A stretch of DNA of 64,000 bases from Pleurodeles waltl (Eukaryota > Chordata > Amphibia > Caudata > Salamandridae), in contig NC_090437.1 of assembly GCF_031143425.1 (NCBI RefSeq), positions 849,289,978 to 849,353,977 on the forward strand, written 5' to 3'. The first letter of the stretch is position 1, and each line of letters opens with the position of its first letter. The position numbers and the translations under genes are program-made. A model generated the notes under the pieces. That model did not search any database and was not told the DNA's origin. It worked only from the letters and a program-made list of their open reading frames with translations. Positions 13,332 to 24,250 of the stretch are shown here, piece after piece.

Positions 13332-14512
13332 TCAATCGTTCTCGCCAAGGGTAGATACATTTTTTGCTGGGCAGTAGCTCGGAAAATCCCCGTAGTGCGT
13401 AGGTGGCCTAGGGTATTTGAACTGGATGCGCGAATGTGCAGGTGGGCTTGTTCTTGCATCTAGGGCCACCAAATTGTCCACCATGGTCCCGTCCTTGAGT
13501 GTCAGTTTTAAAATGTCAAAATGTGTTCCGGGTCTGGCCATCTTGCTACATTGATTATGTCCTCGCGTATTACAGAGCGACAGCCTCTTACATGACAAAT
13601 CCAATGGATTGCCTTGCTTTTAATAGAGTCTGCCCCTTCCTTATGTGTCAATGTGTTTAACTTGGGAACATTGACCATTAGAACTACATTGCCTGATTGA
13701 GACCAATTATTGGCCGGCTGTGCAGAGTATTTTGGGGCAGTATTGCTCATGAGTTTGGGGATTTTGTGATGGTCGTCTAGTGTGTTTCCTGCTCCTAAAC
13801 TATTGTGCAAAGGAGGCTGGAGTAAGTTCTTAGTCTTAGCACCAACTGGGACGAGGCCATCACGTCTGGGTGCTGAAAGAATGGGCAGATTCGTCATGGT
13901 GCCTGGTAGGGTTGGGCTCTGGGTAAGGTTCATGGTGGCCGTGTCATCTGCAAGAGTTAACTGTTTTACTACTGCAATTAAGGAGTTAACCATGAGCTTA
14001 AGTTCTAGTACTTCCTTTTTTAAATCTTGTATGCATTGAATGTGCTGTGGGTTAATGTGAGTTGAGTGTGTGCTTGCGGCTGCTAGCCCATCCACACTGA
14101 TACCTGGGTCGATGTTGTCATGTGATTCTGGGGCGTTAATTAGCGGATTAAAGCGGTTGCTGCACTGGATGAAATCGTTAGAGCCCAGTGGTAGCTTCTT
14201 CACTAGAGATGGAGCAGCGTGGGTGATAACATTCCTGCCCTCTCCCTGTCCTGTAGTGGCTGTGTCTTGTTGCCTGCGTTTCACGAAAATCTCAGCAATT
14301 TTCTGTGGGCCAGCCCTCCTATTGGTTGGGGAGTGGTCCCCCCCAGTACCGTTAGAATTATTTCCCTGAGGAGTAGTTAAAATGTCCTTGCATTCACCCA
14401 AAAGAGATTCAATTCTGTCCATAACGCAGTTACCAGCTGCATGCTTGTGTCTTTTTCGCTTAGCTTTTAGCACAGCCCCTGCCCCAGACTCTATTGCTTT
14501 CCTTTTACCCAT
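13332..14512 (-). pseudogene. LINE ORF1 (nucleic-acid-binding protein), frameshifted
   Basis: Starts at ATG 14512 with a basic N-terminus (MGKRKAIES, then KAKRKRHKH) that looks like a nuclear-localisation or RNA-binding patch. The middle is Asn/Thr/Ser-rich and contains a short helical stretch (IQCIQDLKKEVLELKLMVN) likely to form a coiled coil. The C-terminal part has a Cys/His-rich segment (ICHVRGC). The frame breaks near 13560, where the continuation KMARPGTHFDILKLTLKDG moves to another frame and runs to a stop at 13332. ORF1 proteins coat the LINE RNA. The exact ORF1 family was not recognised. Confidence 0.7.
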
Positions 14513-14783
14513 CTGGGACGGTTATTGGTGATAAAATGTTCTATAGCGTGTCAGTATAATGGTGCAACCTATGGGATGGCACAGTATTGGCAATAGCGCA
14601 TAGAGCTAAAATCAATGATGCCTACTTGATTGGTCAATGTTAGGGGGGTGGCCCAGCCAAGCCTCTTCCGGGCTCCGACGGGCGTGGATGGACCCGTCCT
14701 TGGCCCACGCGCGTCCCGCGCAGCGAGGTGCCCCCATGCGCTTTATAGCACTCGTTGGTGTCAAGTGGGTGCAGGTGCAAGTG

Positions 14784-14830
14784 AAAATGGCCGCCTCCTG
14801 GGGCCTCAAAGCAGCTTGGGATATGTAGTC
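14784..14830 (-). promoter_or_regulatory. LINE 5' UTR promoter-like block with YY1-like and ZNF143-like sites
   Basis: Read on the minus strand, 14830-14811 is GACTACATATCCCAAGCTGC, close to the ZNF143/STAF consensus (ACTACAATTCCCAGCATGC from memory). The bases 14784-14795 give AAAATGGCCGCC on the plus strand, which fits a YY1 core. Both lie within 70 bases of the inferred LINE 5' end, where an internal promoter is expected. Binding is inferred. Confidence 0.5.
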
Positions 14831-16036
14831 CCTCTCGAGTCTTTAGCGCTATGAGGTTATTTTGTTTTTTCTTTGAAGAGAAAATGAATAAGGAAGGAGT
14901 GATACATGGGATGTACCTCGTGTGATTATTATTCAACGAGTATAAAGGTATGTGTACAAATGTGGGATAAGAGTCGGAAGTAAATATCACTGTAGGTTAC
15001 TTTGTATAAGGGATTGGTAAGGTGATTAATTGAGGTGATTTTAGATTGGATTTTTAGATTTGTTTGATTCGAAGTAACTTTGGAAAAGATTGTGATTTAA
15101 AATAATGGGTAATTATGTATGGTGATTGTTTGCAGCATAGTGGTGTGATTTTGAGTTGGATTGATTGATTTCTTTTGGATTATTGTAGGGGTCCCTATCG
15201 GTTAGTCCTCAAGAAGACCGGTTAAGGAGCTTTGAATTGGCCCAAGAGCGAAAGGTGATCGAAACGTCAACGATGATGCTTCAGCCTGAATTTGGTTACT
15301 GTTTATAGTGTTGATGAAGGACTAAAACTGGGGATTTAATGCCTTTTTTTAATTTAAGATTGGTTCAATGCAGAAGAAGATTAACCAACAGGCTGTTTTT
15401 TAGTATATGATATATTGATGGTTATGAGATTAATTATCTCCTGTTTCCTTTTCTGATCATGAGCACTTGATCTTTGTACTTTCTTTTGTACTTCTATATT
15501 TGGGTGCTTCTGATAGGGGCTTCCTTTGATGTGATTTTTATGTAATATGATTTTTATTGTATATAAACAATAAAGTAAGTTTTCTAATTATTCATATATC
15601 TATGCTGCTTGTTACTATGTTTTTGTTAGTCTTCTCCTATGGGGGCATTGTAGTCTTTGTAACGTAATAAAGCGCCGTCAATCTCGGCACCACCAACCAC
15701 CACACCTGCTGCACCTTCAACGTCTGCCCCACCGACCACCACACCTGCTGGACCATCAACCTCGGCAACACAGACCACCACATCTGCTGCTATGGACATG
15801 GCCGCAATAGCTGAGCTCCAGAGGGACATGAGGGACATGAGGAAGTGTTGAAAAAGCTTGACACAATACAGAGGGATGTTGACAAAAATACCCAGAGGCT
15901 CAAGGCAACAAAAAAGACACTGAGGAGGGCAAATCTGAACTCTTGCCTCCCCTCACCCCAAATTCAGTCCCCTCCCTTCTCATTCCTCATCCTGTTTTGT
16001 GGTGGGTTTAGGGGGTTTAGTGATAGGTTACAGTAA

Positions 16037-16910
16037 GGTAGTAGTTTAGGTAGGATAAGTAGGTTGGGGGGTTTCATTTTATTACATGTTAGTTTGTGGG
16101 TGGGGGTTAATGTTGGGGCTTTTGTGTTTAGTATCAGTTAGTATATGTTTAGGTCAGTATATGTTGTCCTACATGTGTCTCATCATATAAGTGGGGTGGG
16201 AGGCAAATGTTTAGAGTGTGTTGTTAAATGTGATAAGTAAGCTTAGCATAGAGTAGTTAGGGCCAGTTGAGGGTAATGTATAGTTAAGATAGATTAGGTT
16301 AGTATAGGTGTGTTACATAGTTTTAAGTTCTGTTTCGTACATAGTTATTAAAGATTTAGGTACTCCCTTACTGCATGTGTCATATACGTGGGGCTCAGGG
16401 TCTTTGTATGAGTGTACAGTGGCAATTGTCTGTTGGCCTGTGTATTCCCTACTGCATCCACATCCCTCTCTTGACATGTTAATTCTCACTTCAAACTGAG
16501 CTGTCACATTGACAGCTACAACAAATCTAAATCTCAATGCATCTGCCCTCCATTGTACCCATCACTCAACATGACTATGGTTCCCATGTATTGGACAGGT
16601 AGTTGTGCTTTTTAAGCTGTAAAAGTTTTGATCCTGTGTCGTAATGTTGGACGTCTGACTGCAGCCTGAAGTTCATGTCAACACTGCTAAACTCAGTAGT
16701 GCCAATTTCAGATGAGGTCAAGTTTACAAATTTCACACCTATGTGTTTTACTTGTACTTCCAGCTGACGCTATTGGCCAAACACTCCTACATATCCATTC
16801 CTGCTGTATGTTGTGGGTGAGGCATGTATGTTTTAAAGCAAATGCCACATACACAATGCCTTGCTTGTAGGGCATGTAGCCAGCATTGACTTTCATCTTG
16901 TAGATACCTT
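16037..16910. other. 3' non-coding region of the A1 Myb-like gene
   Basis: GT/TA-rich sequence after the coiled-coil tail. TATTAAAG at 16347 could be a weak polyadenylation signal. No coding region is supported. Confidence 0.4.
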
Positions 16911-17065
16911 GGCCCTGAATTACACTATTTTTGCACTGCATTTGCCTAATTGATTGATGCAAAAGCAGCGCAAACTTACAAAATACAATGATATTTTGTA
17001 AGTTTGCGCTGCTTTTGCTTCAAAAATGACACAAATGCAGCGCAGAAAAAGTACAAATCTGGGCC
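16911..17065. mobile_element. Palindromic Harbinger-like MITE, 155 bp
   Basis: The ends GGCCCTGAATT (16911) and the reverse complement GGCCCAGATTT (ending 17065) are flanked by CTT at 16908-16910 and 17066-17068, a perfect 3-bp target duplication. The centre is a perfect 27-bp inverted repeat (16959-16985 and 16992-17018) around a 6-base loop, and the outer arms match imperfectly, so the whole element can fold into one hairpin. Confidence 0.8.
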
Positions 17066-17068
17066 CTT

Positions 17069-17496
17069 GTGCGTAGATATCTGCCCACATTATTTCTGCA
17101 CTCTGGTATTGACACCCTGTGACCACAGACATGTTACATGCATCACATATCACATTACGCAGAGACAAAGTGGGTGTATAGGTGCTGTTTATTTTAAAGT
17201 GCTGTAGTGCAATATTTACATAGTCCAGGTCTGTGACCCCATTAGGGTAAAGCATTCTATTGTGACACAACACAAGTGAGAAGTTGAGGGACATGTCATT
17301 TGGCATGCTGAGATGAACTGTTGTTCAGTGCAGAGGAACATGAATTGCCAATTGAGTAGTGAGAGACAATTGCAATCCATAGTGGAAAGGTTAGCAGTGT
17401 GTCGGTGAAGAGTGCATGTCACCAACTGTAGCAACACTGGCATGTTGTCAAGCACAGGACAAAGGGAAATCAGTGCCCATGTGGCATGGGCTGGTA
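17069..17496. other. Non-coding, 3' side of the A1 NAIF1-like gene
   Basis: No coding, RNA or terminal-repeat signal was seen in this stretch. It lies between the MITE and the stop of the minus-strand Myb gene and is probably its 3' non-coding part. Confidence 0.35.
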
Positions 17497-19127
17497 CTAC
17501 CGGGTACTCCTATGGGTGAAGATGATCTGTTCCACATCTTCATCCTCTGATGTGTGTGTTGACTCCTCTGCCCTTGATGGTGGTGGTGGTGAGTTTGAGG
17601 GGGCCACACACACTTCAGTGGTTGGAGAAGTGTACACCAAATTCCCATCAGCTGCCATCTGTGGAACTACATATGGCATCACTGCAGCAAGGAGGAGCTG
17701 CTGATTATTGAGTATGGCAGCAACATCCCTGTGGTAGGCAGCTTTGTCTGCCCTTAGGGAGGCCAGTTTCCAGTGCATGGAGTCCAGCTTGTTGTCATGC
17801 ATGCAGCTGCAAGATTGGGAGGGCAGGTGTTGTGGCAACTCCCTCACAGCATTTCCATGAAACAATACAGGTGTTACCATTGGTAGTTTCCCATGTTGAT
17901 GTTTGTGTATGTGTGCTACATTGCATTGCGCTGATGGGACTGGCAGAGTTCCATTTCCTCTTGGGACTGTGCAGGTGTTTGCCTTCCTACACAAATATGT
18001 CCTCCCCCTCAATGCAGTTGTCTTAACACTATGACACCTGCGATGTTGCATGGTGGCATTGCAGCTGTTGTGACACAAGCACAGGGGTAAACCCAGGAAT
18101 GGGCAGCATGGGTATGAGATTACTGTTGTGCACATCATTATGTATGTGACAGTGCCTGATGGTTATTGAGTCTATGGACATGAGCAGTTGACAGGAGTTG
18201 CACTTGGATAGGGATTGATGGGTATGGATCACGTAGCCATACTGAACCCTCATTTTGAGTGTGTTTGTGCCATGGGCACCTAACTGCCATTTTCTAATTG
18301 ACCAGCACACACAGCACAGGTAGTAGTGGCAACTGTTGTCAATGGTAAATGCTACTTGAGCCAATGGCCTGAGACTGGGCATTGTCCTCTAGTTTACATT
18401 CTGACAATACCAGTTGTCCTGTGACACCAGACCAGTTTTACGTTCTACCCTATCCTCCTGGTCTGCTTCAGCATGTCCAGCAACCTTGGCATGGCGGTGT
18501 ACCCCCATGCAATGATTGTAAGTGCTGTGTTGTGCTGTGCCCCTGGATGCCCTTGCACAGCCCATGTACCTGGCATGGGCAGAGCAGGGAGTCCCATGCC
18601 ATGCCCCTTTGCCCTTTCCACTGCCTGATTTTCAGGGCTGACATGCATTGTGTAGTAAGTATGTGCTTCCCCCTTCTTGCACTTGACATTTAGGCATTTT
18701 GGTCCCCCATGCAACTTACCCTGCATATGTGTTGTTTCCTGGTAGTCTGCGCTGTCCTGTCCTGCGATACCAGTGACGATTTGCTCCGGGATGACGGCTG
18801 CAACCATCTCCTCCATCTCCTCCAAGTCCTCTTACGGTGCTGGACTCCCACCTCCGGTCTGCAGTGCTGCCTTCCTGTTCCTTGCCATTTTTTCCTTTGT
18901 CCTTCGCTTGCAGTCATGCCATAGTTTTGTGCACTCAGTGACAGTTCTCCTGACCTCTGCCACACTGTTAATCTTGTCCACAATCTGTTGCCAAATTGCC
19001 TCTCTCCTCTGAATTGGCAATTTAGAGGTGATGAAGAGTTGAAGCTGGTGCTCCATCACATCTCTCACCAGAATTTCATGCTCCTCAGTGCTGAGGCGAC
19101 ACTTCCTCTTCTTTTTGTCTCTCCCAT
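17497..19127 (-). pseudogene. NAIF1-like Myb/SANT gene of element A1
   Basis: Third gene of A1, convergent with the other two. Exon 1 (19127-18720) begins at a likely ATG followed by a basic patch; a 1-base loss in an A run shifts the frame before the domain. The Myb/SANT-like domain includes STEEHEILVRDVMEHQ, REAIWQQIVDKINSVA and CTKLWHDCKRRTKEK, then QTGGGSPAP and an EEMEEMVAAVIPEQIV segment (frame changes again near 18830). A GTAAGT donor follows 18720. Exon 2 begins after TTGCAG at 17806 and encodes SMHWKLASLRADKAAYHRD, AAVMPYVVPQM and an acidic Ser-rich C-terminus (SEDEDVEQ). NAIF1 is a known Harbinger Myb derivative; such proteins bind the terminal repeats and import the transposase into the nucleus. 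Function here is inferred. Confidence 0.75.
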
Positions 19128-19239
19128 GGTTCTTGTCTGTGTCCTCCTGGCTGGTTCCTGGTTGTCTGGGGTCTCCCTAGGGTTTCTCCTGGCTTCTGGG
19201 ATCCATTTCGGGGCTCCTTAGCACTGTTTGCTCTGTTTG

Positions 19240-19511
19240 CATTCCTTTTTGACGCTATTGCGTGGAAAAATGTCACATATCCATTTTGCAACGTTTTCCT
19301 TGTCACAATCCAGATTACAGTAATTTTTCTGCATTATGCGCAATGCGCAATGGTTTGCGTCAGGAAAAATGATTCTAACCTATTTCTAGCACCACCCAGC
19401 ATCAAAGTATAAATTTGACACACAGGTGGCGTTATGAAATGATGCTAGCGAGCACAAACTTTTTTGAAGCAAAACTGAGTAAGCGCAGTTTTGCGTCAAA
19501 AAGTATAACTC
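19240..19511. repeat. Right terminal region of element A1
   Basis: Read inwards (minus strand from 19511), the end starts GGGCTAGAGTTATACTTTTT and contains several TGACGCAAA/TTGCGTCAAAA repeats. The window end (63781-64000) is a similar AT-rich, GCGC/CATCAAAAA-containing block just upstream of the second NAIF1-like gene. The exact end and target duplication were not resolved. Confidence 0.5.
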
Positions 19512-20560
19512 TAGCCCATTGTTTAAAGAAAAAAGTACCCTGACAAGAGCTGCCCCTCTGTCAAAGGTAACTTCCACTCCATCCCACTTGTCTCTGCACT
19601 GCTGAGTGCAATAACCAGCCACTTTCAGGCAGTTACAGAGTGGAGAACCAGGTTTAAATGACAGAAACTAATAAAAGCATAATACAGACAACCACCAGGC
19701 TCACCAAAACACTGAAACTTGGTTTTAAAAGTAATTTTAAAAATGTACCATTTGGAATTGTAAGCCTTATCTGAAACAGCCGAATTTTTGCAACCAACAA
19801 TTATGCTCCTGAAATTGTAATATACTTCATGTGTTTATGGTAGACAAGTACGCAACAGCTTACCTTACTGAGCTATATTGACAGCACAGCCCTCCTTTCT
19901 TACATTTTTGTAAGATAATATTAGGCTTGCATCCTGTCAAGGCAGCTTGTTTCACACAGTCTGTGATCCGCATCTTTAGTCACCAAGAGGCTTGGGATGG
20001 GATAATGCAGCTGAGGCCTTTGTGGCTGAGCCAATCATCTGTGTTCCTCATTTCTTCGCCACTCATTAGCTTAGCTTTCTACAAAAAATCTTTAGCACCC
20101 CACATCGGGGCATGGTTGAAGATTCCTGTTAAGATGAGTACTGATAGCCACCAATAGGGTCAATATGTATTCCCTTACTAGGTACTTTCAGTTGATGAAG
20201 CTGTTCACTTATTTAATCCTATATGACTGGCAAACAGTTCTATTTATTCCGTGAGTGTGTATGTTTTATTGAATCGTCAATCGTATGTGCACCATGGTTT
20301 ACTCCATATCAAGAGTTTGCCCCTTATTGCTCAGGTGGCAGTCCATTTACCTTAGCCACTGCCCTCTGGTTCTATCACGCACCATATATGGGAAACAAAA
20401 GACTTTGTTTATGAAAAGTTTGAGCGGCCTTTGCTCATTTTTATTTACGCAGAAGTGGTGCAAACCTACCACTACATTTAATATTTTGACACTAGACCCA
20501 TCTAGCAACAAAATATTTGAGATGGTTTCATTTTTTGGGAGCGCCAACCCACCTTGTGTC
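19512..20560. other. Spacer between elements A1 and A2
   Basis: About 1 kb with no recognised gene or repeat end. Its base composition differs from the CACA-rich transposon spacers. It may be older host or repeat DNA. Confidence 0.35.
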
Positions 20561-20802
20561 GTTTTGAGACAATGATATTCAAGGTAGGCGTTCCCTTCCA
20601 AAAAATGACGCTAGCCCTTTTGCACCGTATTTACTGCCCAATGTTAAAAGGACGCACAGAAAGGAATCAGCCTCAAAAAATTACGCAAAGCCCGATTTGT
20701 GTCAAATTTTAACACCTGGTCAGGCCATGCATTTAAATGAGGCCCACACACCACTACTCAGGGAAAGCACAAAGAAGGAGCATTGGCAACCTCCTGGACA
20801 AT
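20561..20802 (+). promoter_or_regulatory. 5' terminal/leader region of element A2
   Basis: Directly upstream of the A2 transposase start. It contains ATGACGCTAGCCC (20606), ATTACGCAAAGCCC and TTTGTGTCAAATTTT, resembling the terminal region of A1 in word content. The left terminus could not be fixed. Confidence 0.35.
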
Positions 20803-21969
20803 ATGGAACTATTAATGCTCCAGCTTGGCACACGCCGCAGACAACAGCGACGACAACAGGTTCCTCCAACACCACCACAGCAACCCCAAACACCACCACA
20901 GCAGCCACAAAGGGAGCGCAGAAGGCGGTAGAGGATTTTCCGACAGTGCACACCCATCTTTGGGCTCAGGGAACAAGATGTCATCAGAACCTACCGTCTG
21001 CAGTGTGAGTCCATTGTACTCCTGTTGCACCACATAGCGCCAGACATCTCTACAAGGGTGGAAACCCCAACAAATATACCACCCATGACCAAACTCCTTG
21101 CTGTCCTCCATGTGCTGGCATCAGGATCATTCCAGACAACGGGTGCCCAAGTGGCTGGTATTTCCCTGCCATCCTTGTAGGCCTTCCTACCAAAGATTCT
21201 GGATGCAATCATCCACCTCACACCCCACCACATCTGCTTCTCCACCACCCAGCAACTGCAGCAGGAAACCAAGCAAGGTTTCTACCTAATTGCTGGGTTC
21301 CCACATGTGCTGGGTTCAATGGACTGCACCCATGTCCAACCTGTGCCACCTGCTGCAATGGAACACCTCTAGAAGAACCGCAAACACATCAATTTGATAT
21401 ATGTGTAGGCCATTGATGACCACTGTGGGCTCTTCACAAACATCCTAGCCAAATATCCCAGTAGCGTCCATGATGCCTACATTTTCTGGCATTCCACCAT
21501 CAACGAGCGGTTCCAGGATGGGCAATATGCAATGGCCTACTAGTAGGTAAGCCACCATACTAACTAGTGCACAGACAACACACTATCATTGTAGGACAAA
21601 CAAGACATACACCACTCTAAGCATACATGGGCAGGGAGACACAGATGTACAGAAAACAACACATATGCCACATGCCACACTACACCACATTCATTTCACA
21701 TCACACACACATACACATACACATATATGTACATATTACAGCCACAACCTGACTGGCATACCACATGAAGGACAGGTGGAGCTCTGTCCCCTTTGCATAC
21801 AGAAGCCGGGCCAAAACCACTGGTTGACAACTAAATACAGATCCCACACACATTACACCAAATAATGAATAGCTCAGCTATGTAAATGGCATAGGCTGTG
21901 TCAATGTAAATAAAGTCGCACATAGGCACAGCCCTACATTTGTCATGGTGTTCAAGTCTATCACGGCAC

Positions 21970-22309
21970 CAGTGCTTAATTTGAACCGGTGGTTCTGGTG
22001 CTGAGGACGGGACTTATTTTTGAGGGCCGGAACTTATTTTTCTGCTGCTAGAATTTACTGCAAGCAAAAAAGACATATGGGGAAGACAGAGGAAAAGAAA
22101 AACTTAAAAACTTGACAAAGTGAATAAGCAGAAAGCTGCAAGTGAGCTGAAGAGACAGGGAGTGGGGTTAAATGGATTAAGTACGCCTGAGATGGCTTCA
22201 GGATTACGTTTCCTCAGTATTCCATGCTCGCACAGTTAATTGCAGCAGCCACATGTTTAAGAGGAGAGCTTTGGGCACCGACACGTTTTTATTTACAAAT
22301 TAAGTACTA
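21970..22309. mobile_element. hAT-like MITE or short element, about 340 bp
   Basis: Starts CAGTGCTTAATTTG and ends with the reverse complement of AGTACTTAATTTG, a 13-bp inverted pair with one mismatch. A CAGTG start is typical of hAT elements. The expected 8-bp duplication (CACGGCAC / GAGAACAC) matches poorly, so the ends are provisional. There is no ORF. It lies in the A2 transposase intron. Confidence 0.5.
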
Positions 22310-22931
22310 GAGAACACCAATATCAAATGCCACACAAGTGTTGCCATGACCAACTACATATCACCTACACATACCTGACGTACCTGTAGTGTGCACCTTC
22401 ACCTATTTTCTGCATTGTGGCGCAGACATAGGAATACAACATCACGAGCCATGAAAGATCATGGGGCAGAAAAATGAGAAGTGGTGCTGTACCTAATCCA
22501 GTGCAATTTAGTGCACCCTAACGTCACCATGTGGGCACCGTATACAAGTAACGATCCACATGGCGCATAGTAGGTGCAATACTGTAAAGATAATGGATGC
22601 CATAGTAGGACTCTGTAGAAGTATTGAGAACATACCTGACCTTTCATGCACTATACCTAGGGACCTATGCACAAATATGGTGTGCCCCCTCCCACGACAG
22701 CACTTTGAATGTGTTAACTCCTACGGTGCCTTGGACAAGGTGATCTCTTCCAAGGCACCCAGGGACTGGGGGGAGCGCAAGCGCTCCCCCCTTGGGCTCC
22801 CCACCCACCCCCCCGGTGGTGGATGGAAGGGGAAGCCCTTCCACTTATGCCCCCCGTGATGTCAGAGCACATCGTGCACTGACAATCACAGAGGGCCTCC
22901 TCCATCGCGCTTGAAGCCCAGCTTCCAGCGC

Positions 22932-22968
22932 GATCGAAAGAGAAATGCAAGGCATTTCTCTTTCGATC
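22932..22968. repeat. Perfect 17-bp hairpin within a longer foldback
   Basis: GATCGAAAGAGAAATGC at 22932-22948 pairs perfectly with 22952-22968 around an AAG loop. Outer arms GGCCTCCTCCAT (about 22893) and ATGGAGGAGGCC (22971) extend the fold. Confidence 0.8.
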
Positions 22969-23073
22969 ACATGGAGGAGGCCAGAGAGGCTTCAAAGGGA
23001 AGGAAAGGAATTTCCAGCTTTTGAAACGCCCACTAGACACCAGGTATTTTTTTTTTATTAGAAATTGGCATAA

Positions 23074-24250
23074 GGGAGCGACCCCTTGGGCAAGGGTCTC
23101 TCCCGGGGGGGCATTTTTTGGGAAGCCTTTTCTGCCCCCCCTGGCCTATTATTAGGACGATCTGCCGCCAGGGGGGCAGAAACCATTAGGAACCAGGAAG
23201 TTTTTTTTTACGTGAATTTCACGCAAGGCGAGCGACCCCTTAGGCAAGGGTCACTCCCCTGGGGGGCAAATTGTATTTAGACCATTTCTGCCCCCCCAGG
23301 GGCAGATCGGCATATTGTTATTAGGCCAATCAGCCCCCAGGGGGGGAAGAAACCTCTAGGCGGCAGGATATTTTTTTTTTGTGTGTGTTTTTTGGTTTGT
23401 TTGTTTTTTTAGAGATGGGGAGCGACCCATTAGGCAAGGGTCGCTCCCCTGGGGGGCAAATTGTATTTATACCATTTCTGCCCCCCTTGGAGGCAGATCG
23501 GCCGATTTTAAGTCAATCTGCCCCCAACGGGGCAGAAACCACTAGGCACCGGGGATTATTTTTTTTTGCGCCAATGTCACGCAAGGTGAGCGACCCCGTA
23601 GGCAAGGGTCGCTCCCGCGGGGGGGGTTGGGGGGGCAAATCTATTTTAGGCCATAGGGTCGCTCCCCTGGGGGGCAAATTGTATTTAGACCATTGCTGCC
23701 CCCCTTGGGGGCAGATTGGTCGATTTTAGGTCAATCTGCCCCCAAGAGGGCAGAAACCACTAGGCACCGGGATTTTGTTTTGCGCCAATGTCACGCAAGG
23801 GGAGCGACCCCGTAGGCAAGAGTCGCTCCCGGGGGGGGTGAAATCTATTTTAGGCCATTTCTGCCCCCCTGGGGCTGATCGGCCTATTGTTATTAGGCCG
23901 ATCTGTACCCGGGGGGACAGAAACCTCTAGGCGCCAGGGCAATTTTTTTTTTTTTGTTTGTTTGTTTTTTTAGAGATGGGGAGTGACCTATTAGGCAAGG
24001 GTCGCTCCCCTGGGGGGCAAATTGTATTTAGACCATTTCTGCCCCCCTTGGGGACAGATCGGCTGATTTTAGGTCAATCTGCCCCCAAGGGGTGCAGAAA
24101 CCTCTAGGCACCGGGGATTTTTTTTTTTTGCGCCAATGTCACGTATGGGGAGCGACCCCATAGGCAACGGCCGCTCCCGGGGGAGGTTGGGGAGGCATAT
24201 TTATTTTAGGCCATTTCTGCCCCCCCCTGGGGCCGGCTGAGCTAGAGGCC
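23074..24250. repeat. Satellite-like tandem array, seven units of 155-212 bp
   Basis: Units begin with a GGAGCGACCCC-type word at about 23074, 23229, 23417, 23587, 23799, 23979 and 24149. Each unit carries a GAGCGACCC...GGGTCGCTC stem and a CTGCCCCC...GGGGGCAG stem, then a poly-T tract. Units 3 and 6 share GTTTGTTTTTTTAGAGATGG leaders, and units 4, 5 and 7 share TGCGCCAATGTCACG. The array lies inside the piggyBac-like element. Confidence 0.85.

Larger units (their letters stand above)
9459..14850 (-). mobile_element. Near full-length APE-type LINE
   Basis: A non-LTR retrotransposon in reverse orientation with 5' UTR, ORF1, ORF2 (endonuclease, reverse transcriptase, C-terminal zinc motif) and a 3' UTR ending just after AATAAA (minus strand, near 9470). 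ATGAGGTT at 9451-9458 and 14851-14858 flanks it exactly and is the likely 8-bp target-site duplication; flanking TTTAG bases may extend it. The clade is not certain. An endonuclease plus RT plus C-terminal CCHC layout fits the I/Jockey group. Multiple frameshifts make it inactive. Confidence 0.88.
8442..15671. mobile_element. Composite insertion into exon 3 of the A1 Myb-like gene
   Basis: The Thr/Pro-rich coding tract is broken at 8441 and resumes at 15672. The flanks GCACCGTCAACCTC (8428-8441) and GCGCCGTCAATCTC (15672-15685) match at 12 of 14 positions and may be the target duplication, although the tract is itself repetitive, so this is ambiguous. Removing the nested LINE leaves 8442-9458 plus 14851-15671, about 1.84 kb without a long ORF. 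That remainder carries diverged tandem units on its left side and an AATAAA near 15570. Its class is not established. A Penelope-like or hammerhead-satellite origin is possible, based on CTGACGA and CGAAACGTC motifs. Confidence 0.6.
5045..16036 (+). pseudogene. Myb-like (TSNARE1-type) gene of element A1, split by insertions
   Basis: Second gene of element A1, on the same strand as the transposase. Exon 1 (5045-5330) starts with ATG. It encodes a helical domain with EEELGGFVWLV near the start and HHWADLVAREQDLLDHLG near the end; the W and H/RW residues fit a Myb/MADF-type DNA-binding fold. It has an in-frame stop near 5217. A GTGAGT donor follows. Exon 2 (6980-7039) encodes GGPAPYTMTEVARFQHPDVS. 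Exon 3 starts at about 8196, includes EYQRMERRYQRERDTGEW, then a Thr/Pro/Ala-rich tract cut at 8441 by a 7.2-kb insertion. It resumes at 15672 and ends in a coiled-coil-like tail (AAIAELQRDMRDM, then KLDTIQRDVDKN after a frameshift near 15845). The homologue in A2 lies at 51522-61383. The link to TSNARE1-type proteins rests on pattern and memory; DNA binding is inferred. Confidence 0.7.

Noticed and set aside
20720..21111. Several minus-strand ORFs at the A2 transposase start
   Set aside because: Complement of the Gln/Pro-rich transposase N-terminus.
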